Numbered from the stretch's first letter, positions 29,609-38,610 are shown. The stretch is DNA of 64,000 nt from Shewanella gaetbuli (GCF_023284065.1 NZ_JAKIKP010000001.1:62001-126000), one strand, 5' to 3'. The notes: a model not told the origin generated them from the sequence alone. Translations and numbers: made by a program.

Positions 29609-30868
29609 TCACAATAACATTAATTTTACTTCGTTAAGTGCGTTGATAAAACGATCAATATCTTGTTGGTTGTTATAGATGCCAATAGAGGCTCTACAAC
29701 ACCCCTTAATCATTAAGTGTTGCATTAATGGCATAGCACAGTGGTGACCACAGCGCACCGCAATACCTTGTTGATCAAGTAAAATGCCGACGTCTTGGTG
29801 ATGTTCACTTGCAAGGTTAAACGCAACCGCTCCTAAATTGTTCGTCGAGGTGGCGTTATTGTCAGCTAACCCACTGCCTTCAACTCCGTATAGGGTAATA
29901 TCCCCTAGTTGGCTTAATTGTTGCTGAAGATAGCTGAGCATTTCACGCTCATGTTGCTGAATTTGCGGTTTATCAAGTTTTGATAAGAAGGTAATTGCTG
30001 CGCCTAAGCCAATCACTTCAGCAATTGCCGGCGTACCGGCTTCTAATCGATTCGGTAATTCGCCATAAGTGGTGGCCTCAAAGCTGACGCTTTTAATCAT
30101 TTCGCCGCCGGTTAGCATAGGGTCTAGCATATTTAACGCATCAAGGGTGCCATAAAGGATGCCCACACCTGTAGGCCCATACATTTTATGCCCAGAAAAA
30201 ACATAATAATCACACCCTAAGGTTTGAACATTAACGTCTAAATGCGCTATAGCTTGTGCGCCATCAACTAAGGTTAATGCACCTTGTTGCTTAGCTTTAG
30301 CCACTAAATTTTCAACTGGGTTTATGGTGCCTAACGCATTAGTCACATGTGATAACGCCACTAATTTGGGCTTTAAGGCTAATAAATTATCATATGAGCT
30401 AAGGTCTAAATGACCGGATGGAGTTAGCCCTATGGGGATGACTTTAGCGCCAGTCCGTTTTGCCAATGCTTGCCATGGCACAATGTTGGCGTGATGAGCT
30501 GCACCATCAACTAAAATAATGTCATCTTTTTTAAATTGTGTTGTCAAACCATGAGCGACCATATTGATTGATTCTGTGGTGCCATGAGTAAAAATAACTT
30601 GTTGGTTTGAGCCAGCTTGAATCAGCTGTTTGACCTGTTGACGAACTTGTTCATATTTTTGCGTTGCTCGTGCCGATAATTGATGAGCTGCACGATGTAC
30701 ATTGGCATTGTCTTGAACATAATAATCATTCATCGCATCAATCACGCACTGCGGCTTTTGGCTTGTGGCAGCAGTGTCTAAGTAGCAAAGTGGGTGATCG
30801 CCCAATTGCTGCTGTAACGTGGGAAATTGCTTACGGATAGCTTGATGGTCAAAACGGCTATTTGTCAT
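29609..30868 (-). CDS. csdA: cysteine desulfurase, SufS/CsdA family
   Basis: A 419-residue PLP enzyme releasing sulfur from cysteine as an enzyme persulfide. Seen: YLDTAATSQKP near the N-terminus, NVHRAAHQLSARAT, FTHGTTESINMVA, the PLP lysine in FSGHKMYGPTGVGILYG and the persulfide cysteine in RCGHHCAMPLM. No other suf genes are near, and the partner gene is SufE-like, so CsdA rather than SufS is the likely assignment. First gene of the probable csdA-csdE-M19-FliB transcript; a terminator upstream separates it from tas. Confidence 0.92.
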   Translation of the reverse strand: MTNSRFDHQAIRKQFPTLQQQLGDHPLCYLDTAATSQKPQCVIDAMNDYYVQDNANVHRAAHQLSARATQKYEQVRQQVKQLIQAGSNQQVIFTHGTTESINMVAHGLTTQFKKDDIILVDGAAHHANIVPWQALAKRTGAKVIPIGLTPSGHLDLSSYDNLLALKPKLVALSHVTNALGTINPVENLVAKAKQQGALTLVDGAQAIAHLDVNVQTLGCDYYVFSGHKMYGPTGVGILYGTLDALNMLDPMLTGGEMIKSVSFEATTYGELPNRLEAGTPAIAEVIGLGAAITFLSKLDKPQIQQHEREMLSYLQQQLSQLGDITLYGVEGSGLADNNATSTNNLGAVAFNLASEHHQDVGILLDQQGIAVRCGHHCAMPLMQHLMIKGCCRASIGIYNNQQDIDRFINALNEVKLMLL

Positions 30869-30884
30869 GGAATATACACTCGAT

Positions 30885-30920
30885 AAAAAGGCATCAAGAT
30901 CTTCAATGATCTTGATGCCT
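30885..30920 (-). terminator. terminator of tas
   Basis: Twelve-pair stem AGGCATCAAGAT / ATCTTGATGCCT with an eight-base loop; on the minus strand it is followed by five T. It lies just after the tas stop and before csdA. Confidence 0.8.
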
Positions 30921-30943
30921 AATGCAAGATTAACCTGTCAGCC

Positions 30944-31984
30944 CTAAGGACAAGGGAAGCGGTATTGTTCTGATAGAATATTAATACGTTGCTGTAATTC
31001 ATCTGACAACATGACGTTATGGCTGTCGATGTTTTCTTTGAGTTGATGCAAGTTGGTGGCACCAATAATGTTAGCTCCAACAAATTGACGACTATTAACA
31101 AAAGCCAACGCCATTTGCGCTGGGGTCAGTTTGAACTCGCGGGCTAAATCTACATAAGCTTGAGTTGCTTCAAGCGCCATTGGCGTGCTGTTATAACGTG
31201 CAAAACGTTTATGAATGGTGAGTCGCGCATTTTCAGGCCATTGATTATTTTCATACTTTCCTGTCAGCATTCCAAATGCTAATGGTGAGTATGGCAGTAA
31301 TGGCACGTTTTCACGTAGACTGATTTCAGACATACCCATTTCAAAGCTGCGATTGAGCAAGTTGTATGGATTTTGAATGCTGACAATTTTTGGTAAGTCA
31401 TGTTTTTCAGCAAGACGAAGATATTGCATGAAACCCCATGGCGTTTCATTAGATATGCCGATATAACGCACTTTACCTTGCTTAACTATTTCAGCTAAGG
31501 CTTCTAAAGTGTCTAAGATAGGCGTGTAGTGCTCATCTTCATCATGGGTGTAAATCATGTCACCAAAATAGTTAGTATTTCGGTCTGGCCAATGCACTTG
31601 GTATAAGTCAATACAGTCGGTTTGTAAGCGAGTGAGTGAGTCATCAACCGCTTGGTGAATATTGCGCCAATCCAATGCCATATTAGGACGAATATAATCA
31701 CCTTTAAGCCCCGGTGCCGCGACTTTAGAGGCAATAATCAGTTCGTCACGATTGCCATGTGCTTTTAAATAGCGACCAATAATACGTTCTGTTTCACCTT
31801 GGGTTTCGGCTGAAGGAGGAACAGGGTACATTTCGGCGGTATCAATAAAGTTAACACCTTGACCAATGGCATAGTCTAATTGCTCGAATGCTTCTGACTG
31901 CGAGTTTTGTGCGCCCCAAGTCATGGTGCCTAAACAAATTTTACTTACTTCTAGGCTTGAATGCCCAAGACGTCGATATTCCAT
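30944..31984 (-). CDS. tas: aldo/keto reductase, Tas family
   Basis: A 346-residue NADP(H)-dependent oxidoreductase. N-terminal MEYRRLGHSSLEVSKICLGT, then NFIDTAEMYPVPPSAETQG (catalytic D and Y), IIASKVAAPG (K) and DLYQVHWPDRNTNYFG (H) give the full catalytic tetrad. The YPVPP insertion is diagnostic of Tas. The physiological substrate is unknown. CTGGAGAAAAA precedes ATG. Monocistronic. Confidence 0.92.
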   Translation of the reverse strand: MEYRRLGHSSLEVSKICLGTMTWGAQNSQSEAFEQLDYAIGQGVNFIDTAEMYPVPPSAETQGETERIIGRYLKAHGNRDELIIASKVAAPGLKGDYIRPNMALDWRNIHQAVDDSLTRLQTDCIDLYQVHWPDRNTNYFGDMIYTHDEDEHYTPILDTLEALAEIVKQGKVRYIGISNETPWGFMQYLRLAEKHDLPKIVSIQNPYNLLNRSFEMGMSEISLRENVPLLPYSPLAFGMLTGKYENNQWPENARLTIHKRFARYNSTPMALEATQAYVDLAREFKLTPAQMALAFVNSRQFVGANIIGATNLHQLKENIDSHNVMLSDELQQRINILSEQYRFPCP

Positions 31985-32005
31985 ATTTTTCTCCAGACGG
32001 ATATC

Positions 32006-32168
32006 AAACCAATCAACATAAATAACTGCTCATTCTTGCTTGTTAAAATACTTGATAACGGCGTTAGATCTTTTGATTGTAGAATAACGACTTATCTAAA
32101 TTAATCTGCCTTGTTATCATGCATTTTCCTACGCGATTTTTTGAGCATTTATTTACTAGGATTAGTAT
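32006..32168. repeat. diverged copy of the ~162 bp inverted-end element
   Basis: Begins AAACCAATCAACATAAATAA and ends GGATTAGTAT, with the internal phrases CTTGTTAAAATACTTGATAA, TTTGATTGTAGAATAACGAC and ATCTGCCTTGTTATCATGC that match the two better copies at 34952 and 43843. End sequences have drifted. It fills most of the 308 bases between tas and the GNAT gene, which otherwise hold nothing recognisable. Confidence 0.8.
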
Positions 32169-32293
32169 CAGTTACTTTGAGGCTACCAAGCTTTTGCAAT
32201 ATTGCAAAGGTTATTGATTCATCAATAATTATGCTGCTTAATAATTCAGCATTTTTTATAGAAATGGTTGTGACATCTTGATGTTTGGTACTG

Positions 32294-32782
32294 TTATAAG
32301 GTTTTCATCATGGCGATTTCACAGGCATCATGGCCAGTATCTCCAAAGTGCTGGCAAGGTGTAAATTGCAGGCTTTGATATAGTGCGAGTGCTTCAACTA
32401 ATACTGCTGTGGTTTCTAAATAAATCTCATTAAAACCTTGTTGTTTGGCATATTCAAATGCCAGTTGTGATACTTTTTTGGCCATACCGCTTCCCCGTAA
32501 CTGGGGTAAAAAATACATTTTTTGTAATTCACAAATATCACTTTTCCCCTTAAGCGGTGCGATGCCTGCGCCACCCAAGATTTGTCCTTTATGTTCAATT
32601 ACCCAATAACAGCTTCGGTCAGCACTGTATACTTGGCTGAGTTGATCTAAGGTTTTGTCAGCCACCCCAAAGCCTTTATCTGGGGTTAAGCCATATTCGG
32701 CAGAGACTTGTCGAATCACCGCGGCAATGGCGGCATCGTCATTAGGGGTGATAACTCTTATGTGGTATTCGGGCTGGCTCAT
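32294..32782 (-). CDS. GNAT-family N-acetyltransferase
   Basis: A 162-residue acetyl-CoA-dependent acetyltransferase. The CoA-binding motif A is LQKMYFLPQLRGSGMAKKVS (R/QxxGxG/A), preceded by GQILGGAGIAPL and followed by NEIYLETTAVLVEALALYQS. Substrate cannot be assigned. I choose ATG 32782 (MSQPEYHIRV); the frame goes 15 codons further up to a start without a ribosome site. It is 54 bases downstream of yjjX and probably cotranscribed. Confidence 0.88.
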   Translation of the reverse strand: MSQPEYHIRVITPNDDAAIAAVIRQVSAEYGLTPDKGFGVADKTLDQLSQVYSADRSCYWVIEHKGQILGGAGIAPLKGKSDICELQKMYFLPQLRGSGMAKKVSQLAFEYAKQQGFNEIYLETTAVLVEALALYQSLQFTPCQHFGDTGHDACEIAMMKTL

Positions 32783-32836
32783 AAACAACGTTCCAAAAAT
32801 TAACTCAGTGAATCGGGGGATAGGCATTAAATGCGT

Positions 32837-33394
32837 TTAATCAGCATAAAACTCGCGATTAATAAAAGGTGCCATGGCAAGAATAATCGCTTGGGTGTAT
32901 ATACTGCCTCGGGTAGCTAGGTTTTGAGTGAGTAAACCTATCGCACCGCCTTTTTGTTTAATGTTGTGAGTATTGAAAAGCCTGTCCATAACATGGCCTA
33001 GTTCTTCTCCCGCCTCTAGTGCCTCATACACTTTTGTGGGTAAAGGTAATAATGCACTGCGGCCAATACTCAATTGATTGTTATTAATTAATGCCATGTA
33101 TGCAAATGTCGCTGCGCCGTGATCAAACATGTCTACACCCCCTTCCATCGCTACATAGTAATCCGCTTCTATGCCCGTATTGATAGCATGTTGCTGGCAG
33201 TATTTTACGCGATTAATGGCACCTTTTTTGGTTTCTTCTGCGCTCATCGGTTGTTGGGCAACCCCTGAGGGAGCATCAATCCCTGCACAATGGATGGCAG
33301 CGCTGGGAAAGTATTGTTGAATAGCCTCTTGTGCCGCCGCTATTTTGACCGGATTTTTAGAGCCCACTAAAATGGAGATTTTTTGAGGTGTCAT
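32837..33394 (-). CDS. yjjX: inosine/xanthosine triphosphatase
   Basis: A 185-residue enzyme of the YjjX/NTPase family that removes non-canonical purine nucleotides (ITP/XTP). Recognised from the start ISILVGSKNPVKIAAAQEAI, then APSGVAQQPMSAEETKKGA, YYVAMEGGVD and the C-terminal FNTHNIKQKGGAIGLLTQ. Start taken as ATG 33394 (MTPQKIS) instead of a TTG six codons upstream. Upstream of a GNAT gene in the same direction. Confidence 0.92.
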   Translation of the reverse strand: MTPQKISILVGSKNPVKIAAAQEAIQQYFPSAAIHCAGIDAPSGVAQQPMSAEETKKGAINRVKYCQQHAINTGIEADYYVAMEGGVDMFDHGAATFAYMALINNNQLSIGRSALLPLPTKVYEALEAGEELGHVMDRLFNTHNIKQKGGAIGLLTQNLATRGSIYTQAIILAMAPFINREFYAD

Positions 33395-33603
33395 AGAATG
33401 CAGATGTCTCAATTGGTTTGAAAATAATGTCGATGTTTCAAGGCATCATAACAGATGATAAAGCAATGCATAACTGCCGAATGTTTTGTGCAATCTAAGG
33501 CGTAATTGGCTCGGTCGCTAGCGCTGTTTTAATAAAAGTGGCATGATCAATTAAATCAATTTTCGCCCTTATGGGGCGGCACAGAATTAAAGGCATCAGC
33601 GTT

Positions 33604-34383
33604 ATGGCAAAAAAGTTTTATGTTGTTTGGCAAGGCCGCAACCCGGGTATTTATACCACTTGGGATGAGGCTAAACGGCAGGTGGATAAATTTCCAGGCG
33701 CTAAATATAAATCGTTCCCCAGTGAGGCTGAAGCGAAAAGTGCCTTTGGTAAGTCACCTAGTCGAAGTATAGGAGCTAAAGCCACGTCTGATGCCGGTGC
33801 AAAAGGGGCTTCATCTAGCGCAAAGTCAACCAAGCTTGCTGCTCATACCGAAGACAACTTAACTGAATTTGACGTGGTCTTGTATACCGACGGTGGCTGT
33901 GACCCAAACCCCGGTAAAGCCGGTTCTGGTTTAGCTGAATACCGAAAAGGCCAGCTTTATAGCCTTTGGTATGGTTTGTATAATCCTAATGGCACCAATA
34001 ATACCGCTGAATTAAATGCCTTAAATGAAGCGTTGAAAATGGCAGATAAAGCCTTAAAACAAGGTTTAACGGTGCGTATTTATAGTGACTCTCAATACAG
34101 TATTAATTGCATTACTAATTGGGCTTATGGTTGGAAAGCAAAAGGCTGGACTCGCAAAGGAGGCGAAATAGCCAATTTAGCGTTAATTCAACAGGCGCAT
34201 AGTCTTTATGACACCCTTAAAAACAAACTTGAAGTTGTGCATGTTGCTGCGCACGTGGGGATTGAAGGTAATGAACTTGCAGATAGGATGTCTATTTTTG
34301 CGGTAGACCAACAGCAAGTTAACTTTGTAGCTTACCCTGAGCCGATTAATATTGCAGAAGTGATGGCTATGAGAGCGGGCTAA
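33604..34383 (+). CDS. ribonuclease HI with N-terminal RNA:DNA hybrid-binding domain
   Basis: A 259-residue enzyme cleaving RNA in RNA:DNA hybrids. Residues 1-48 (KKFYVVWQGRNPGIYTTWDE, then VDKFPGAKYKSFPSEAEAKSAF) are a hybrid-binding (caulimovirus viroplasmin-like) domain as in eukaryotic RNase H1. A Ser/Ala/Lys-rich linker follows, then the catalytic domain with VLYTDGGCDPNPG, NNTAELNALNEAL, IYSDSQYSIN and AAHVGIEGNELAD, giving the D-E-D-D residues. Most E. coli-type RnhA proteins lack the N-terminal domain; a second, short RnhA probably exists elsewhere. Start at ATG 33604 (MAKKFYV). Confidence 0.94.
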   Translation: MAKKFYVVWQGRNPGIYTTWDEAKRQVDKFPGAKYKSFPSEAEAKSAFGKSPSRSIGAKATSDAGAKGASSSAKSTKLAAHTEDNLTEFDVVLYTDGGCDPNPGKAGSGLAEYRKGQLYSLWYGLYNPNGTNNTAELNALNEALKMADKALKQGLTVRIYSDSQYSINCITNWAYGWKAKGWTRKGGEIANLALIQQAHSLYDTLKNKLEVVHVAAHVGIEGNELADRMSIFAVDQQQVNFVAYPEPINIAEVMAMRAG

Positions 34384-34391
34384 CTTGTTAG

Positions 34392-34420
34392 CGGAGTGAC
34401 ACTTATGAGTGACCACTCCG
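34392..34420. terminator. hairpin between convergent genes, weak terminator
   Basis: CGGAGTG / CACTCCG stem with an inner ACTT-containing loop, lying between the RNase HI gene and a GNAT gene that converge. T runs are poor on both sides. Confidence 0.4.
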
Positions 34421-34438
34421 TAGAATTTGTTTCATGAA

Positions 34439-34885
34439 TTAAGCTTTTTCTTCAAACATTAAGTAATGACTTTGCTTCATACCTAAGGCGTTATAGGTTT
34501 TTTGCGCGGGTTCATTTTCTTGTTCAACGTATAAGCGGTAGCTTGCAGCATCTTGGTTTTTGGCGGCAATATCTTTCACCGCTTGATATAACTTGGCGTA
34601 AATACCTTGGCGGCGGTTTTGCGGACGAATATAAACACTTTGAATCCAATAATACTGACAAGCTCGCCAGTCACTCCATTCAAATGTCACCATTAACGAG
34701 CCAACAATTTCGCCTTCCACTTCAGCGACTAAATAAAAACCTCTTTCAGGATGAGCCAATAAACCATTAACGCCACGGGTTAATGTTTGTTGATCTAAGG
34801 TGAGGTTTTCAGTTTCCATTGCCATCGCTTGGTTGAAGTTAACCAATGCCGCTAAATCTTCTATTTGACCTTTTCTTATTTTCAT
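34439..34885 (-). CDS. GNAT-family N-acetyltransferase
   Basis: A 148-residue acetyltransferase: GEIVGSLMVTFEWSDWRAC, motif A YIRPQNRRQGIYAKLYQAVK and C-terminal LYVEQENEPAQKTYNALGM. The pattern GSLMVTxEWSDWR recurs in a conserved but uncharacterised GNAT group. AAAGAGATAAAA precedes the ATG. Monocistronic; substrate unknown. Confidence 0.88.
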   Translation of the reverse strand: MKIRKGQIEDLAALVNFNQAMAMETENLTLDQQTLTRGVNGLLAHPERGFYLVAEVEGEIVGSLMVTFEWSDWRACQYYWIQSVYIRPQNRRQGIYAKLYQAVKDIAAKNQDAASYRLYVEQENEPAQKTYNALGMKQSHYLMFEEKA

Positions 34886-34951
34886 TTTTATCTCTTTTAC
34901 AAATGGGCGAATTAGGGTCGATATTCGACTAAAGTCTACTATGCTTAATTA

Positions 34952-35113
34952 ATACCAATCGTGATAAATAATTGCTCACCCTAGCTTGTTAAAATACTCG
35001 ATAACAGCGTTAGATTTTTTGATTGTAGAATAACTACTTATCGAAAAAATCTGCCTTGTTCTCAAGTATTTTTCCTACGCTAATTATGATCACTTACATA
35101 TCGTGATTGGTAT
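34952..35113. repeat. 162 bp element with inverted ends, good copy
   Basis: Starts ATACCAATCGTGATAAATAA and ends ACATATCGTGATTGGTAT; the outer nine bases are exact inverted partners, the next few differ by a two-base swap. Inside, AGATTTTTT and AAAAAATCT form a hairpin around GATTGTAGAATAACTACTTA. Another copy at 43843-44003 is nearly identical. No coding potential: a miniature inverted-repeat (MITE-like) element. Confidence 0.88.
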
Positions 35114-35143
35114 AATCCGTCATTTTTTAGTTGAGGGTAAATT

Positions 35144-35470
35144 ATGCCAAAACGTTATCAATTCAGAGTTCATCGGCATCCTACTACAAATAAATTTATA
35201 TCTCGAGATGCTTCCTATACTCAAGCTCAGCGTAAAAATAATGCTCGAAGCATAAATCATCCATTACATTTTTGTTTAACACTAATGAGTTTTGGATTGT
35301 GGGGGATTATCTGGTGGAGGTTGATCCTCACCTCAAAGGGGGAGAAGAGTTTTATTAGCGCATTGGATGATGATTACTGGAGCTATTTAATTGAACGAGA
35401 GCAGCCTCCAGCAGCATTGTATCCATTACAGGTTGGCCGCAAAAAAAATGATATTATTTTTGAAGCGTAA
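35144..35470 (+). CDS. small single-span membrane protein, unknown
   Basis: A 108-residue protein with a basic N-terminus (RYQFRVHRHPTTNKF), one membrane segment (PLHFCLTLMSFGLWGIIWWRL, in parts; residues about 40-60) and a polar tail. TTGAGGG lies about 8 bases before the ATG. I do not recognise the family. It begins 30 bases after the inserted element, which may therefore carry or have displaced its promoter. Confidence 0.6.
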   Translation: MPKRYQFRVHRHPTTNKFISRDASYTQAQRKNNARSINHPLHFCLTLMSFGLWGIIWWRLILTSKGEKSFISALDDDYWSYLIEREQPPAALYPLQVGRKKNDIIFEA

Positions 35471-35763
35471 TCATTTTTAGCGCATTTGTTGTGCGACTCA
35501 TATTATATGTAGATGAAAATGCTACATACTGAATGCGTAGCAATTTTCAATATTTAAACTTGCAAAGCTTAGCAATATCTCATATCACAATGATCTAACA
35601 CCTATATTCAAACAACTAATCTAACAATAACAGGAAATTAGAAAACACTTATTTGCTGTACTCCACTAATGGATAATTGAAATTATCACGCCAATCCAGT
35701 AATGTGACGCCACAATAGATATAAGATCTATGTCACAAATTGCATAAATAGATGGAGATGATT

Positions 35764-36699
35764 ATGAAAGTTGCTGTACTTGGTGCTGCTGGTGGTATTG
35801 GCCAGGCTTTAGCTTTACTGTTAAAAACTCAACTACCTGCGGGTTCTCAGTTGTCTCTATATGACATCGCACCAGTAACACCTGGTGTTGCTGTTGACCT
35901 AAGCCACATCCCAACTGCGGTTGAAGTAAAAGGCTTTGCGGGTGAAGACCCAACACCTGCGTTAGAAGGTGCAGATGTAGTATTAATTTCTGCTGGTGTT
36001 GCTCGTAAGCCGGGCATGGATCGTTCTGATCTTTTCAACATCAACGCAGGTATCGTGCGTAACTTAATTGAAAAAGTAGCGGCTACCTGTCCTAAAGCAT
36101 TAGTGGGTGTTATCACTAACCCTGTAAATACAACTGTTGCAATTGCTGCTGAAGTACTAAAAAAAGCGGGCGTTTATGACAAGAACCGTTTATTCGGTGT
36201 GACGACACTTGACGTTATCCGCAGTGAAACCTTTGTTGCTGAATTAAAAGGCTTAAATGTAGCTGACGTAAATGTGAATGTTATTGGCGGCCACAGTGGT
36301 GTTACGATTCTGCCATTACTTTCTCAAATTGAAGGCGTAAGTTTTACTGACGAAGAAGTGGCTTCTTTAACCACGCGTATTCAAAACGCGGGTACTGAAG
36401 TTGTTGAAGCTAAAGCCGGTGGCGGTAGTGCGACATTATCAATGGGTCAAGCGGCTTGTCGTTTTGGTTTATCATTGGTTCGTGGTCTTCAAGGTGAAGA
36501 GAATGTGGTGGAGTGCGCTTATGTTGATGGCGGAAGCGAGCATGCAGAATTCTTTGCTCAGCCAGTAGTTTTAGGCAAAAATGGCGTAGAAAAAGTTTTA
36601 CCATATGGTGAAGTAAGCGCGTTTGAAGCGAGTGCTCGTGACTCAATGTTAGATACCCTAAAAGGTGATATCAAACTAGGTGTTGAGTTTGTTAAGTAA
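35764..36699 (+). CDS. mdh: malate dehydrogenase (NAD)
   Basis: A 311-residue TCA-cycle enzyme. N-terminal [19 protein letters not shown] (Rossmann), [55 protein letters not shown] and the catalytic His in [15 protein letters not shown]. Length equals E. coli Mdh (312). Start chosen at ATG 35764 with GGAG upstream. The roughly 290 bases before it contain no argR-like gene, although argR neighbours mdh in E. coli and several relatives. Confidence 0.97.
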   Translation: MKVAVLGAAGGIGQALALLLKTQLPAGSQLSLYDIAPVTPGVAVDLSHIPTAVEVKGFAGEDPTPALEGADVVLISAGVARKPGMDRSDLFNINAGIVRNLIEKVAATCPKALVGVITNPVNTTVAIAAEVLKKAGVYDKNRLFGVTTLDVIRSETFVAELKGLNVADVNVNVIGGHSGVTILPLLSQIEGVSFTDEEVASLTTRIQNAGTEVVEAKAGGGSATLSMGQAACRFGLSLVRGLQGEENVVECAYVDGGSEHAEFFAQPVVLGKNGVEKVLPYGEVSAFEASARDSMLDTLKGDIKLGVEFVK

Positions 36700-36720
36700 A
36701 TAACTCAAGATTTATATCTT

Positions 36721-36754
36721 AAAATGCCGCTCATCAATGATGGGCGGCATTTTT
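36721..36754 (+). terminator. terminator of mdh
   Basis: Stem AAAATGCCGCTCATCA / TGATGGGCGGCATTTTT, 21 bases after the mdh stop, ending in five T. Confidence 0.9.
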
Positions 36755-36828
36755 GTATGCGTTGAATACATTTGGGCAAAGTGACTATATTGAAGGCAAT
36801 AAGCGGCCATTCAGGCAAAATAAGTCCC

Positions 36829-36860
36829 AAAAAAAATCCGATAATAAATTATCGGATTTT
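36829..36860 (-). terminator. terminator of the HU gene
   Basis: Stem AAAATCCGATAAT / ATTATCGGATTTT on the minus strand followed by a T run, about 48 bases after the HU stop. Confidence 0.88.
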
Positions 36861-36908
36861 AACAGGCTATATGTGTTAAGCCTGCTTTTAAAGCGCGGTA
36901 ACGATGAA

Positions 36909-37181
36909 TTAGTTAACGCTGTCTTTAAGTGTTTTACCTGCTTTAAACTTAGGTACAGTTGCAGCAGCAATTTGAATTTCTTTACCCGTTTGTGGGTTAC
37001 GACCTGTTCGAGCGGCACGTTGTGAAGTCTCAAATGATCCAAAACCAACGATTGAAATTTTTTCGCCGTTTTTCATTGCTTCAGTTACTGTTTCTTCAAA
37101 AGATTTTAATGCACGACCCGCTTCTGCTTTTGTTAGATCCGCGTTTTCTGCAATTTTTGCAATCAGTTCACTTTTATTCAT
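36909..37181 (-). CDS. hupA: HU-family nucleoid DNA-binding protein (HU-alpha-like)
   Basis: A 90-residue DNA-bending nucleoid protein. [20 protein letters not shown] at the start, [20 protein letters not shown] (beta-arm, with the RNPQTG tip) and [17 protein letters not shown] at the end are canonical. It resembles HupA more than HupB or IHF. Monocistronic. Confidence 0.94.
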   Translation of the reverse strand: MNKSELIAKIAENADLTKAEAGRALKSFEETVTEAMKNGEKISIVGFGSFETSQRAARTGRNPQTGKEIQIAAATVPKFKAGKTLKDSVN

Positions 37182-37301
37182 GTTGATGTTCTCTGCTTTC
37201 CATAGAAATGTTTAAAAACGAAGTTAACATGCCATAAGCTTCCAAGGTTTAAAAGTGTTTTGTCCGATAAAAGCGAAATTTCCTCCAAAATTTGGGCAAA
37301 T

Positions 37302-38099
37302 TTACTCTTCTAGTAATTTATATAAAATTTGTTTAACTAAATTGGGTTCAAATGGCTTGTCACAAAGTGCATTGACTCCCGCGCTAGAGACGTTGCTTAA
37401 ATGGGTATCATTGGCTTCTGATGACACCATTAAAATAGGAATATGTGATTGTTGGCTTTCATTACGAATGTATTGGGTTAAGGCTAAGCCATCGACACTG
37501 GGCATATTGTAATCAGTAATAACCAAGTCAAACATGTTTTGCTGCATTATGTTGATAGCCTGAGCGCCATCTTCAGCTTCAGTGATTAATTGAATGCCTA
37601 AATTACTGATAGTGCGTTTAATCACGTTGCGCGCCATACGGCTATCATCAACCACTAATACTCGAAGGTTATGTACGTCAAAGTGAGTTAAATCAAGCTC
37701 ATCGTGACTAATTAAGTCAATAGTAGAGTTTAAAGCAGTGGCTAAATGATCGGCATTAAAGGGTTTAGGTAAAATGGCAACAACCCCTGATTGGCGAAAA
37801 ACTTCTAACTGCTCACGTCGGCACTCGCTAGAAACGAGCATAAATTGAATATCTTGATATTCAGAGTGTTGCTTTATAAACAAGAGTAAGTCAGTCGCTT
37901 GGCCATCATCAAAGTGCAATGCGCTAGCAATTAAGTCTGGCTTATGGCGACTAATAATGTCTTTTGCTGCGCTAATTGTGTTGGCCGTTTGAATACTGGT
38001 AACCCCTTCCTGTTGAAGGCGTGAGATAATTATTTTTCGTTGAGTATCTGAAGGCTCAAGTAACAAGATAGATAACTCACTAGGCGAAAGGTTATGCAT
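37302..38099 (-). CDS. tandem-receiver (REC-REC) response regulator without output domain
   Basis: A 265-residue protein of two CheY-like domains. The second (about 145-265) is canonical: LRVLVVDDSRMARN, VITDYNMPSVDG with the phosphoacceptor Asp, LMVSSEAN and CDKPFEP. The first (about 8-125) keeps the fold (ILLLEPSDTQRK, MLVSSECRRE, LPKPFNADH) but has lost the acidic pocket (EPSD in place of DD) and the acceptor Asp (DLIASALHF). It probably acts as a dimerisation or docking module. There is no DNA-binding or enzymatic output domain and no kinase nearby. Confidence 0.9.
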   Translation of the reverse strand: MHNLSPSELSILLLEPSDTQRKIIISRLQQEGVTSIQTANTISAAKDIISRHKPDLIASALHFDDGQATDLLLFIKQHSEYQDIQFMLVSSECRREQLEVFRQSGVVAILPKPFNADHLATALNSTIDLISHDELDLTHFDVHNLRVLVVDDSRMARNVIKRTISNLGIQLITEAEDGAQAINIMQQNMFDLVITDYNMPSVDGLALTQYIRNESQQSHIPILMVSSEANDTHLSNVSSAGVNALCDKPFEPNLVKQILYKLLEE

Positions 38100-38226
38100 T
38101 TGTATTTGCTCTTATTAATGTTGCAACAATGATAATTATAACACGTGAAACTATACATTAATTTAACATTAATGTTGATACAAATAGATCAATTCTGCAC
38201 GGTTTTAGTGAACGCATTAGTCGAAT

Positions 38227-38610
38227 TTATTTGAGGTACTGCCGACTGTGATAAGTCAGTGCTGCCCACCATTGAGTGCACAATAGTAAGAGTGATAAGC
38301 CTGCCACAGGCAACACCGGAATATTATAACCGCCGAATTCGAGTTTTACGTCCTCTGGGGTGATTTGGTAAGCAATAAGCGCCGTAGAGCTTAACGCCAG
38401 AAAAACTAGGGTTTGCAGTCCTAAATGAAAAAATAACGCCACTTTTGTCCATTTTGCCTTGATAACTAATCCAATTAACACCGGAATGACAGCCAATGAC
38501 AAAATATCAAATGCGCTAAATTGTACGACGCGGTACAAGGCGATAGCAGTGAATATGGAATACAGCACGATAAGGAAGGTTATTGCAGCAGGGCGAGGAG
38601 TTTGTGGCAT
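38227..38610 (-). CDS. four-helix inner-membrane protein, unknown
   Basis: A 127-residue protein that is mostly hydrophobic, with about four membrane segments (AITFLIVLYSIFTAIALY, ILSLAVIPVLIGLVI, VALFFHLGLQTLVFLALS, VAGLSLLLLCTQWWAAL). Start placed at ATG 38610 (MPQTPRPAA) with AAGAA upstream; the frame extends upstream only from a TTG. Divergent from the DUF4240 gene across 67 bases. No family name recognised. Confidence 0.7.
   Translation of the reverse strand: MPQTPRPAAITFLIVLYSIFTAIALYRVVQFSAFDILSLAVIPVLIGLVIKAKWTKVALFFHLGLQTLVFLALSSTALIAYQITPEDVKLEFGGYNIPVLPVAGLSLLLLCTQWWAALTYHSRQYLK

Noticed and set aside
34952..35113. Simple bidirectional terminator
   Set aside because: Length, conserved ends and three copies with diverged members indicate an element, not a plain terminator.
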